A stretch of DNA of 64,000 nucleotides, from the NCBI RefSeq assembly GCF_037126465.1, contig NC_088202.1:80146160-80210159 (forward strand). Direction: 5' to 3'. The notes under the pieces were generated by a model, which was given only the letters and a program-made list of their open reading frames with translations, had not been told where the DNA came from and searched no databases. The translations under genes and the position numbers were made by a program. The DNA is from Ornithodoros turicata (lineage: Eukaryota; Arthropoda; Arachnida; Ixodida; Argasidae). Below, in pieces: positions 1 through 24,492 of this stretch (positions are counted from its first letter, which is position 1; each line of letters opens with the position of its first letter).

Positions 1-3000
1 TTTTATTCCACTCCCACGCCTCTCACATTTCCTGGCTGCAGGTTGGCAACACATGCCACCTAAAAACATGCCTAAAAATGTGAAAGCGGAGTTACGGGAG
101 ATCATCACGCCAATCCAATCCAATCCTGACCTGCTTGGATAAATGGTCAGCCATCTTGAGAAACGTCAGTTGAATTCTGTGCGGGTAATATATCGCTTTG
201 AATCAAGAAGAGAATTTGGCAATAGCACAGTCCATGAGCGTTGCTTGATCCAAAAGAGTGCTTTATATCGTTGTGTAAGTGTATTTTTGTGACTACACTT
301 AAATTACTCTGTTGAAAAGTCGTTCACTGCTATTTGTATTTGCGGACAGCACTACGATTTTTTTGGCGTTGGTAGTGTTTTGGGGCGTTGTAATAACTTC
401 TGTTGCATGTCTTTAAGGCAGTGTCGGACTACCGCTGTTTCGGTCAGCATGCTATTTAGTGCATGTACGTTTGAGCGTTTTGCTTGGCTATCCCAAAGGG
501 GGCATTGTAGGCCTAACAATTTTTGTTGACACTGTTGTGACCATCGGTAAACTAAGACTGATATTTGTACTTCGATCCTCTATTCAACTAGTCAACTGTA
601 GTGCTTCTGCCTACCAATGCGGAGACTATTCTACCGACTGCGATATGGCTCCTGCATTAGCGACTCCGTGACTCCGCGTTTTCTTGTGCGCTTGGAAATA
701 ACCTTGTGTGCCTCGACGAGCGGGATAATGCTCCCTTCCGTTTTCCTTCTTGTTCGGTGTGTCCGACAGACTGTAAACTATGTAGCTTGTTAATCGACTG
801 TAGATGCGAAAAAAAGTTTACTGCGACAAAAAGCAGGCGTATGTCAAGGGCGAGGTGCATGAACTGCCGACGCTAAAAGATGAATGCATTCCATGTGCAT
901 ATTTGAAAGCAGACAAATGCACGGTAGGTACTGGGGTGTACAGCGTAACCGCTCACTTGTGCCTGCATGCCAGCAGCAGCGCGTCCCCGACACTTCAGGC
1001 AAAACCTGTGATTGCAGGCAGCTTTGGAGATACGATTCTTTTAGGTGCTCCCCTTGTCGTTTCTTTTATCGGGCAGACATTTTGTGATGCAGTAGCGGCC
1101 ACATACGTTTCGGGCAGTTGACTCCCATGATGTGGGATCTCATGCACAAGGACTCTCTGCGAGGGGTTGCGTAGCAGTTAGTGGCAATTCAGGAAACAAT
1201 TTGCTCCCATTATGTCCTAATGGCCTCCCCTGAATCTGTTGTATCGAGCCTTGAAGCCTTCTCAAGTTCACAGGAGTTAATGATATCCAGCGCTGATTGT
1301 CCTACATTGGTGTTCTGAGTATCTGTCTCGACTATGCTGGTTGCTCAGTGCTCTGTTCTCTGTTCAGGAAACTTGCCAACATTACACGAGATCATCATCC
1401 TCAAAGGGTAATGATGTCTGAGCTCGTGGACACATTGGGGAACTGCTCTCCCAGCAGGCCAATGAACCACACGAACAGCATCAGGTAAAGGCTTCTTTAT
1501 GTATGTTTCCATGAAACATGTTGTGCCATTGTAGATGTATAAGACCTTGTTTATGTGTGTGTACATGTGCACTGGGAAGTGCAGACTTAGCTGTTGCTTT
1601 TGTGTGCCAGAATTGGAGGTATAAATGGTCACGTAGTAATTACAGTGGTTAAGTTACACACTCGCAAAAACTTTGGCGCTTCCTCCGGGCTGCTACAGGT
1701 GTTTTGTTAGGAGGCCGTTAAAGAAGCATGGAAGAGCTCGGGAAAAGTTGGAACTAGGATGACTTGCCCTGTGGTACTTGATAAACAAATTGGAATGGTT
1801 AACTGTATACTTGTTCACACGAAAAGTACAAGTGCAGTGCATAACCCTGGTGCACAAAGGGGCTTTCACTCTTGTGGGGCAGAAAGCCCCTTCTCTCTGT
1901 GACATCATGTCCTCCACTCCTTAGTGAGGCACGCATTTCTTTTGCCTAGCCAATCGCCTTGCTCTTGCACTATAGCAGACGACCCTCGGCTGCCAATAAA
2001 ACTGCTCCAATGAGCTGACTTCACAGGAGGAGACCACGGAAGGAGCTGGGAGAGTTCCCCCTGGCACATGTATTCTTGCAAACTCTTTTTGTGGCAAATG
2101 AGAGCTTCCTAGGGAGAATATTTTGCGTGACTGTCCCTGAAGGTAGTCCTGCGAAGCCTCTGGTTATGGACACCTCTCCTAGACAGACTTGCCCACAGTG
2201 GACAGGCGAACATTAATGCTCTAACTTTAATATATCAATTTTGTACAGTCATTGCTCTTCGGCTATAAAGCACCGAAACGGACTTATCTTGTGTACGGAC
2301 ACGCCCCTTCAGCAGACAAGGATCTCGGTTCCGTGTGGGTCCGTACTACATAGAGTGGTTTTGCTGTGTGTCCATATCGCACGGAAAACGTGTGAGCATA
2401 GTACGACGACACGAGCGCGCTAGTATGATCTTGAGACCGGTAACACATCCTTGAATCTGTTTAGTCCCTTGGGTACCCGTGTTCCTTAGTCTTGAGGATA
2501 TGTTTCCTGTCTTAACAAATGTGTTTGAGGTGCTTTCAGTGAGTCCTTTAAGCCTAGACAAAATAGAGGAAAATTGCGGTTGTCAGTATTGTGCATGCAT
2601 ATCATTAACAAATGTGTTGCCCGAACAAAGTAGTTTGTGCAGCTTGCTTGGCATCAGTAAGATTCGTATGTGGGGGACTTATTTTCCCTCGAGTAGGCGG
2701 GACTGGTAGATCTTGTGCATGGCGTCCAGCACTAGAATCTCTAGCGATTTGCTTGTTTTGCCTAACAAGTGAGCACACTAAGGAATCATTGTTTGTACTC
2801 ATGCTATTCATGCACCATTGTTTTACAATGTGCATGCTAGCAAACGTAAAAGTGGCACTCTTTGAACGCATGTCTACATTACGTGAAAGGCGGAGGGCCC
2901 AAGGGTGCTGGATTCTTAACATTTTGCAAAGAAAAAAAGGGATTGTGTCACTTCGTCCCCAGTTTTGCCGGATAATTGTGAAACACTATTATTACCAGTA

Positions 3001-3300
3001 TTATTAGTGTGTACCAGTATTGAGTTCTACTGCAAGGAGGTAGTAGAAAATCAGTGCAAAAATACCGCAGCTCTCGCATCATTGCATGTGTCTGCTGTTC
3101 TGGCAGCTCATGAGATCACATGCTTAAGACTTCCAGTGGGAACAGCTGTATAGCTTTCTTCTAATGTATGAGCTTGGGGCATATATTGTTGAGTTCTTAT
3201 ATCTTGATAAGTATTACACATAAATTCTTTTTAGCTACTGTGGTGGGCAGTGCAATGCGTGCAACATGTAATCAACAACACGTGTGAAAGTGTCACAAAC
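1..3300. other. upstream flank or large 5' intron of DDX6, no confirmed gene
   Basis: No recognisable protein or transposon is visible here. A short frame at 54-143 + (MPPKNMPKNVKAEL..., ending PDLLG and TAA) follows an acceptor-like CTGGCTGCAG and might be the last exon of an upstream gene; I do not recognise it. A frame at 804-920 + has four cysteines followed by a donor-like GTAGGT, also unrecognised. The DDX6 first exon may lie here or before the window. Confidence 0.4.
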
Positions 3301-3769
3301 CTTTTAAAGGGACGGTCAGATCCGCTTCAGTGGACTTTGAATCTACTGTGTCATTTCATTCCTCGTGGACCATTGACCACGGTATCTAAAATCCTACGCG
3401 GAAGAGTTGCGTAGCTTGACGTGGAATGCATGTCGAGATGATGACGGATGTTGAGTGTATCCTGGAGTTCCCTCTCTGGAAAGGTGAGAAAATGTCACTA
3501 CCTAAGAAGCAACCAGGGCATGTCCTTGAGAAAAGGAATGCCACGGCCGTGTGGCATTCCAAGGTGCCTTTCCACTTCCGAGCACTGCCCTCTTACTCCT
3601 CCGCTTAGGGAGTGACGTCGCACCGTCGAAGCTTTGGCAGCTGCGGAAGCAGAGCGGATCTTTAAAATTTTTCGGACAAAAAAAAATTGTAGATTGTCGG
3701 CCGATCAATGTCGAACATAGTGACATCGGTTTCATAGATGGGTTTCCGGATGCAACCGTCCCTTTAAAG
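3301..3769. mobile_element. non-autonomous DNA transposon (MITE), about 0.47 kb
   Basis: The ends are inverted repeats: TTTAAAGGGACGGT with ATCCG a few bases further in on the left, and the reverse complement ending at 3769 on the right. There is no credible coding sequence. It sits 180 bp before the first visible DDX6 exon. The target duplication is not clear. It shares the ...TTTAAAGGRNC... end type with the elements at 26876 and 31039. Confidence 0.7.
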
Positions 3770-3949
3770 TAACTTTGTGGAATTTACTCCTGCACTGTAG
3801 ACAAATGCATGTGCTCTTTGCAGTCGCAATTGTAACAAGACAAGGTTGGAATTGGAAATGTGATGGAGAGGTGTGGTCGTTGCGTATTGCTTACATAGTT
3901 ACTGAATGTTTCCTGACTTCTGTTTTGACTTGTATTTCTTCATTTTCAG

Positions 3950-17341
<13,392 letters not shown>

Positions 17342-17363
17342 AAGGCACAGCCAGAAACCTCAG
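17342..17363 (+). other. possible start of DDX6 3' UTR, with a UTR intron donor
   Basis: Twenty-two bases after the stop the sequence reads CAG then GTATAC, a plausible splice donor. A junction this close to the stop would not be expected to trigger nonsense-mediated decay. The matching acceptor could be the CCTTTTCAG ending at 24492. No transcript evidence is available, and the gene may instead have an unspliced 3' UTR. Confidence 0.3.
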
Positions 17364-18022
17364 GTATACAAGTTGGGCCAGTAGACCCCTTTGTTTCGTA
17401 GAGTCTGCCCACTATATTGCGAATGACAATTTGTTTACTCTATTCTAAATATAATTTCCGGCATATAACGCGTCTTAGGTAAATTTGCTCTCCGGATACC
17501 TCCTACGTGCTATATGGTGGTACGTGTTGTATGTGGTACCTAATGTCACAGCTCGACTCGTGGTTGCAGGGATGTTTGTGGTCCGGTAGTGCTATGCGAA
17601 GAGCAAAATTTCTAAATCTAATTCAATAACATCTTGCACAGTGAGAATGGAATGTTAATTCCTTCAGTTTGGCGTTTCCCTCTTTGGAACATTATGATTA
17701 CTGCTACATCTAATGGGTCATCTTTTCTGTCAGAATAACATATAAAAAGAAGCCCCTCTACATTACATTACTGCGATGTGTTTCCTCTGATTTGTTCGCA
17801 TTTGTACTAATGACCAATAATGTTACCACAGAAAACATTCCCATCCCTTGTGGGGGAGTTCTTTGATGGACTTGTCTAGGAAAACATTGTAAGCACAAGA
17901 AGTTGTCATGCTGAAAAGCAAGCCTTAGTGCATATTATGGGCTGCTTGAAGCTCTCCACGAATGGACATTGTTTCCAGACAAGGAGAACAGCCACTTACT
18001 TGACACTACAGGTGTGCGAATA
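17364..18022. other. sequence after the DDX6 stop, no gene seen
   Basis: This is either 3' UTR or a 3' UTR intron. It is AT-rich, without a clear AATAAA poly(A) signal, and carries no recognisable coding or repeat structure. Confidence 0.35.
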
Positions 18023-20415
18023 CAGTCGAACTTCAATATAAGGAAACCCATGGGGACTGCAATTTCTTTCGTTGTATCGAACATTTCGTTGTACCGAATT
18101 GAAGGTCACGGATCGCAGCCTTTGCGAGGGCACGCGCTGTACATAAGCGTCGATAACTCCCGCTACGACGCGGAAAAGTGTTTTGTGAAAAATGACAACT
18201 ACAAATACAGCGCCAAAGCGCACCTACGGTATTTTATTCTTGCGTGAAATAGCCGGTCATGCGCATCTGCGTCGTGCCTAGAAGACGCGGTGTCTCGCAT
18301 TGTTCGTACGCAGCAGAAGCCTCCACACCTTTCTCCAGCTTTCTGTTGCGATCTCCCGCAAACCTTCGTCTATGACAGTGCGTTTTCCGTAAGGCTCTCC
18401 GTTGCTACGGCAAGTTTGTCCCCGTCAAGAAAATCATGTAGGCTGATTGCGTCACTTACGCCGCCACGTGAACGAAGCGTTTCCCACGTGCGCGATGGCT
18501 CCTTGCGTCTCGTGCTCTTTTTCCTTGGCAGCAACCGGACAGTTCAAAACAAGCGTGAAAAGGAGAAGCCTCAGAAGAAAATCCCTAACCTTCCAATGAC
18601 TCAGACTTCCTTTTGTAGGTACCAGATTCCTCCCGACCGTAATTGCGTGTGCCATCTTTCGCTGCGGGAACAGGACGCTGCTTGCGCCCTTTGTTTTCAT
18701 GACCCTAAAGTCGGCTTTGGGGTCATAAACCTTATCTCGTTCTTTCGCTGTATCGAGGCGGCGGCTAAAAAGTGTTTCGTTGTAGCGGGAGTTAAAATAC
18801 ATTGATCTCGATGGCCCTCTGTCGGGGAATCCAAATTATTTCGCTCTATCACGAATTTTGTTATATCGCGTTTTGTTGTAACGAGGTTTGACTATATAAC
18901 AAAACTCACGGGGACCGCAGTTTTTGTTGTATTGAACAGTTGGTTGTATTGCATTGAAGGTCACGAATTGCGACCTTCGCAAAGGCATGCGCTGTACATA
19001 AGCGTCTAACTCCCGCTACAATGCGGAAGTTTTTTTGTGAATGACTACTATAAATACAGCGCCAAAGGGCACCTATTGTATTTTATTTTATTCTTCTGAA
19101 ATAGCCAGTTATTCGCGTCTGCGTCATGCCTAGAAGACGCGGTATCACGCATTGTTCGTACGCCGCCAAAGCTTCCTCAGCTTTCTTCATATCGTGTTGC
19201 GATCCCGCAAACCTAAGTACGTCTATGGCAGTGCGTCTTGTGTAATGCTCTCTGTTGCTACATGTTTTGGCCCGTTGAGAAAATAATCTAGGTTAATTTC
19301 CTCACGTACGCCGCCACATCATGGTGCATTGCGTCTCGTGCTCTTACCTTCGTCCTGTACCTGGCTGCAACCGGACAGTTCAAAACGAGTGTGAAAAGAA
19401 GCCTTGGAAGGAAAATACCGTATTTTCACGCGTATTAGCCGCACCGCAGATAAGCCGCAGGACTCGTTTTTAGGTACATTTTGAAAATGTTTTTGCAGAT
19501 AAGCCGCTCTCGCAGATAAGCTGCGGGTAATACGACGCAACTGCTTTGTGCGCTACACCAGTGATGCACATACAAAATCAACAGAGACGCTCAACGCTCG
19601 TCAGCGCCATACTCCCTGCCAGCTGCCCTGTTCCCGTACTTGTCCGCGAAGTCGACGACTTTTAGTTTGAAGCCGCTGTCGTGGCTATGCCTCAGTGTTG
19701 GAGCCATGCCTCACCTCTAACTGCCGTGCCCGTGTCCACGAATGCTGCTGCTCTCGTCAAATGAGAACTGACGCTTAGCTGACCACGTTTTATCCCAATG
19801 ACAGGTGTATTGAACCCTTCCTGTGGGTCTGCCGACAAAGGAGAACATGGGGAAGGCCATAAACCCTGTCCACATTCCGGTGTCGGCATGATGTATAACA
19901 AAGGGGGTCAGTTCTAGTGTTCTACTAAGATCGGATTGTGCCCTTGTTGTGTGTTTTTCGTGGATTGACGGGTTAGTCCACTCGAATGTGAAGTGGACCT
20001 GCCCCTGTTCGGTATTGTTTGTGCACTGGCAGGGCGGTCCTGTTCTGAAAAACGTGAGGCACTGTCGGCCCTTTCGTTTAACCTGCGGTATGGGGAAAGT
20101 ACCAGGGAAAAATAGTCACCAGATAAGCCGCACCCACGGATAAGCCGCAGAGCGTCCACGAAAAAAATAAATCGCGCATAAGCCGCGGCTAATACGCGTG
20201 AAAATACGGTACCTAAAGTACCAATGACTCAGACTTCCTTTTGTAGACTTCCTCAGCTTCCTCCCAACCCTAATTGCGTGTGCCATCTTTCGCCTCGGGA
20301 ACAGGACGCTGCTTGCGCTCTTTGATTTTATCTCCCTGAAGTCTGCTTTGGGGTCATAAACCTTATGTCGTTCTTTTGCTATGTCGAGGCGGTGGCTAAA
20401 AAGTGTTTCTATTTC
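18023..20415. mobile_element. tandemly duplicated pogo-like element, second copy interrupted
   Basis: Copy 1 (18023 to about 18894) begins CAGTCGAACTTCAATATAAG after TA and ends with the inverse GAGGTTTGACTA. Copy 2 starts at once with the same inner sequence (CACGGGGACCGCAG, GCGCTGTACATAAGCG) and runs to about 20415, where it is truncated. A 792-bp MITE is inserted in copy 2. Both copies share segments such as GACTCAGACTTCCTTTTGTA. No transposase is recognisable. Confidence 0.7.
19418..20209. mobile_element. MITE with CCGTATTTTCACGCG ends, TA duplication, nested
   Basis: The perfect inverted ends are CCGTATTTTCACGCGTATTA and its complement, flanked by TA at 19416-19417 and 20210-20211. Subterminal regions repeat GATAAGCCGC on both sides in inverted orientation. 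It interrupts the second copy of the tandem element at 18023-20415, so it inserted after that duplication. Confidence 0.9.
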
Positions 20416-20799
20416 TATTCTAGGGTAACTATTCGAGAAATATTCGATTTGACAGTGGCAGGATTAGATTTGGTCCTGAAAACCACTATTCGCGCAGCTC
20501 TACTTGGCACTGATCTGCATGGCCCATGCTCAATCTGAGATACTGTCTGTGTCAATTTCAGTAACGTCCTGTAGCAATTTGTACTTACCTCCATCTCTGT
20601 TAGACTTGGTAAAGCTTTGAAACCGTAATCTGGGAAGATAGTTCTTGCTCCAGTCTGTTCTTGAAGGCAGAGTGTAAACAGGGAAAGCAAAGCACGTTCT
20701 TCGATCAAGGCACTTGTTAACAAAGTTGCAAAAACATTGCCAAATTTATAACGAGCACGGTCAAATCTGACAACAAATGCAAGGTTTACTCTGCAGTCT

Positions 20800-21220
20800 A
20801 CAGTAAAGCTTCGTTAAAACGTACCAGCTTATGCCGTAGTTCAGCTTTAAGAGGACAGTAGAACCTCGTTAATTCGAAGTCTTCTGGACGGTGAAAAAGT
20901 GAATTAAGCGGGCGTTCGAATTAAACATGGTGAAGGGAATTGTATTTATTTGCCAAAGAACTTGCTGATCTTCCTCTGCCGCTTTCCGAAAATGACATCG
21001 CATGTCACCATGCGTTCAAGATGGGCTACAAAGTCCATTATATCGCTGCGCACGCCGTTGGCTTAAACTTCCGAAAATGATGGATGGCCAGTGTTCAGAT
21101 TCCTCGCAGCCACCGTCTGTCAGAGTCCAGAGATCGGGTGTCTCTGCGGCCAGGTTATTTTTGACACAGCCGAAGCGTTGGAAAATAGCAGTTAGACGTG
21201 CAAGTGACACGAAACAGGAA
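20800..21220. repeat. one-ended pogo-type termini
   Basis: Two left ends are visible: CAGTAAAGCTTCGTTAAAAC just after TA near 20801, and CAGTAGAACCTCGTTAATTC at 20856 with AATTAAGCGGGCGTTCGAAT behind it. No matching right ends were found downstream, so these copies are truncated. Confidence 0.5.
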
Positions 21221-22033
21221 CCATGTTAACTCAACAAAACCAAATTAACTTTAGAGCAAAACAAGGATCACACAAAGCTCAACTGATATCATTAAATGCC
21301 CCAAATACTTATACGGCTACAAACAGGAACTTAATTACTACATACAGGCTTGAACAACTATTAACACACAACTTGCCACTCAGGCCTAACAAGACTCAAA
21401 ATTTAAGCTAATCAAGAGTCTGATCTGTTGGAGCTGGAAGTCCCGAGTTGGGGCTGGTGTCCGGGTTTCCTTTCCTTTCCTTTGTTGCCCTCTGTGGTTG
21501 GATTTGCATCACTTCACCTCACTATACATGACCACACCGTTGAACACACAAATAGAGCTGTCCCCTCGTCCGTACGACTTTCCCAGACTGCCGTGTGCCG
21601 TCAAACCTCCTACACTGTAAGTGTCCGTTCAGAGTCTGACCAACACTGCCACCAAAAAATGGCGGTTCCTTTAAATCACCTTTTTACCTCAAACGACGCC
21701 GACAGTGCAAAAAACATCTTAATCGAAGGCACCTGACGTTCCGATCCTCCATTAATACATGGATCTTAATCTGTTATACCTGTTGACTTCAGGTGCTGAC
21801 ACCTCACCCTCTCCCTGGGATTCCCTATTGTCGCCTCACTTTGGGGAGCGGTGGTGGTGATTGCTAATCTTGAAAGTGGTCTCTGCGACTAGCCCAAGGC
21901 AAAAGCCAGGTGTCCTTCCCGCTTTGTTTAGTCCAGACTTCGCACGTCTATGCACAAAGCCCGCAGGTGGTGCCTCTTCACAAAGAAATCTTTGCATTGA
22001 AGAGATATCAAATTCAAAATGAATTCAAATATA
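21221..22033. other. no recognised feature
   Basis: No gene, repeat border or RNA was recognised. Open frames here lack any domain I know. Confidence 0.3.
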
Positions 22034-22041
22034 CGAAATAC

Positions 22042-22931
22042 TAGGGGTGTGCGAATACTTGAGTTCTCGAATTTGAATCTAATATCAAACGCTCGAACTA
22101 CTCAATTCGCGAATCGAATATCCAATATTCGATTTTTCGAATATTCGACTATTCCACGAATATGAACGACACAACCCGAAAGTGGGCTTCACCTGATGCT
22201 TCCATGCATGAGGTGAAGCCCACTTTATGAAATTGCCCTTGCTGCAGGACCAACACAGGCGGGACAGTGTTTAGTTTAAGATAAAGTTATCGAAAGTTAG
22301 TTTTGTAGACATCGTCTGTGGAGGGGGTGGCGCCCCTTCCATATGCAGTTTAGCGGTATCTATAGGGGCTTTGATTTGATGTCTATGCGGTCGCCTTTAA
22401 AATGTTAGGACTCTCGAATAGTGACTACAGCCCTCGACCAAGAAGGGTATCTTAAAGTTGTCCTTTACGTCTAAAATTTCAGTAGTGCAACTTCCTAGGG
22501 CAAGTGCAAAGAAACTAACCGGTGTTCATGGCAAAGCTGAGGCAGGATGCCAATTCATTTGTTTCACAAATGGCCTGTGCTTGTCTGAAACAATTACAGC
22601 CTCATCCGTATGACATGCTACTGCCTGACATAAAATTTTGAAACGAAGGTAACCACTCCAGTACTCCAGTAAGTGTAGGCTCACCTGAAAAGCAGGAAGC
22701 ACTCTCATGTAAAATTAAAGAATAGGGGCTTTAAACAGAAGAATTGCATGTCTATCTTGTGACAGTTAATGCCCGAAAAATTACACTAAAGCCATGGGCT
22801 ACAAAATGGAAACTTTTAGTGCAAAAATCACATATTGTAAATTTTGCACGAATATTCGATTCGGTATTAGGAATTTTTTGCTCGATTCGATATTCGATTA
22901 GACTTAAAATATTCGGATTCGCACACCCCTA
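22042..22931. mobile_element. non-autonomous hAT element, copy 1, perfect 8-bp duplication
   Basis: The ends are TAGGGGTGTGCGAATA and the inverse ATTCGCACACCCCTA. The flanks CGAAATAC at 22034-22041 and 22932-22939 are identical. Subterminal DNA is rich in TATTCGA/TCGAATA palindromes. At 890 bp it is clearly the same family as copy 2 (44465-45359); both carry the inner phrases GTGGGCTTCACCTGATGC and ACCACTCCAGTACTCCAGTA. No transposase frame is present. Confidence 0.93.
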
Positions 22932-23006
22932 CGAAATACAAATAATGGTCAAGCATACCTGGCGCACTGTGACACCGTCGTCACTCTTTGCTTGTGCGAG
23001 CAGTCT

Positions 23007-23520
23007 TCAGAACGATGTCCCCCGTGACACTTGGGGCTCAGGTCTGTTCTGTGACTTTTCTTTGCCGGCGAGTCCTCTCAACACAATGTCATGCCGAGCA
23101 TGAAAGGCCCGGAGCCATCCTTCAGAGCCCTTGAACTTGTCATCAACGTCGTATATGCACGGAAAATCTCTGGCCTTCGCGCACAACATGGGTCCAGACA
23201 CTGGTATGTTCTGGGATCGCACTTCCAGAAACCACTTGTACAATGCCTTGTCGACGTCTTCGAAGTTAGCAGCCCGCATTCTTCTCCGTGATGGTGCACC
23301 TCCGCTGTTGCCGTATTCCCTTTCAAGCTTGGCCCGGTCTTTTAGGAACGTTGACAGTGTGAGTGCGCTGTTTCCGAACTCCCTGGCTATGTCGCATTTC
23401 TTTCTTCCGGTGTCAACCGCGTTCAAAACGGCCATTTTCTCCTCCAGGGAGAACTGCTTTCGTGTCGTGGATGCTTTCTTCGTAGCCGTCGCGGACGACT
23501 GGCGATCTCTGGCAGACTAG
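23007..23520 (-). pseudogene. Tigger/pogo transposase N-terminal fragment (CENP-B HTH)
   Basis: The minus-strand reading includes RKQFSLEEKMAVLNAVDTG, then KKCDIAREFGNSALTLSTFL and KDR, the pogo/CENP-B N-terminal helix-turn-helix. A second segment (VDKALYKWFLEVRSQNIPVS, then GPMLCAKARDF) matches the CENP-B DNA-binding domain second half, followed by EGWLRAFHARHDI. Within 23007-23435 the frame is open for 142 residues. The DDE catalytic domain is missing. The element's right terminus is at 24059 (inverse of CAGTCTAAGTCATTTACAAC, followed by TA). The left terminus was not found. Confidence 0.8.
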
Positions 23521-24059
23521 CCTTATGAACACCAGTCGGCTTTTCCCCCTTTTTAACATGCCCGAAAGGGTGATTAACCTTCATCTCCAGCAAGTGTTAA
23601 TGCCCCATCCAGCCCGGTCAGTACCCCAGCAGTCAAAATTCCAAAACCCTCTGTGGACTCTTCTTTTTGCTATTCATATGCGGTCATCTCCAATAGCGAC
23701 TCAGAAGGGCACATGACCTCCGCCCGCGTCTTCCGCTACTCCGTTCACAAAACAGCGCATATGCCGAAAATGAGGACCGTGGCGTGACTCATGCGCAGGA
23801 GGCCGAACGATGCTGTGCGTTTCATCGCCCGCTTCCTTCATCCCGCTTCGTGCTTCCGAAACTTCGTTGTATGCGTCGTGCGCTTCGCCCATCGGACCGA
23901 AAAATAACTTGGTTATTTCGGTAGTTTCGTTGTAAAGGAATTCGTTCTAAAGGTCGGAAATATACATTGCGCTCTATGGGGCGCTGACGCGACCGTGAAA
24001 AACTTTCGTTGTAGCGGTCTTTTTGTTATAAAGGCGTTTGTTGTAAATGACTTAGACTG
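23521..24059. mobile_element. terminal part of the Tigger element
   Basis: The region upstream of the minus-strand transposase fragment carries the typical subterminal phrases TTTCGTTGTAAAGG, TTCGTTGTAGCGG and TTTGTTATAAAGG. It ends in the inverse of CAGTCTAAGTCATTTAC next to TA. The short palindromic MITE at 29285 has the same phrases and is probably a derivative of this family. Confidence 0.6.
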
Positions 24060-24277
24060 TACTTTTTTGCTGTGCTGCTGGCGCGCAGGCAAAGGAATTT
24101 CTGCTTGTGTAGTTTGTCTCAGTACGCATTTAGTGTAGTGACAGTTGCATCAATTGCTGCTTTTGAATGGGAAGACACAATGTGCTTGTCATCGTCCAAT
24201 CCACCTGCTGATATATACAGAGCGATTACATCGCCTGTTTCTTCAGGGCAAAAATCAGTGCAGGTGTCTAAAATAGC

Positions 24278-24345
24278 ACGGGTGTGCACATATTTGAGTT
24301 CTTGAATTCGGATCTAATATTAATCATTGAACTATCACACGTACA
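24278..24345. repeat. 5' fragment of the TAGGGGTGTGCG hAT family
   Basis: The sequence from CACGGGTGTGCACATATTTG through GAATTCGGATCTAATATTAA resembles, with many changes, the left end of the elements at 22042 and 44465. It is truncated after about 65 bp. Confidence 0.5.
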
Positions 24346-24492
24346 TGCAGTGTTGTTTTGGGAACATCACCAAAAAGTTCGAATTTTTTTTAGTCTGAAA
24401 AATCTGTCGGACCAGTAGCCTTGTAGACTGCTGTTGTGTGCTGTCATATCCTTCGTGACCCAGCAGTAATCAGTCAAATTTTGCCTTTTCAG

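Noticed and set aside
804..1121. 105-codon cysteine-containing frame as a gene
   Set aside because: The four cysteines do not form a pattern I recognise. It could be an exon because of the GTAGGT after codon 39, but there is nothing to confirm it.
18290..18805. 171-codon + frame as a host gene
   Set aside because: It lies wholly inside a pogo-like element, has a shadow frame on the other strand, and no recognised domain.
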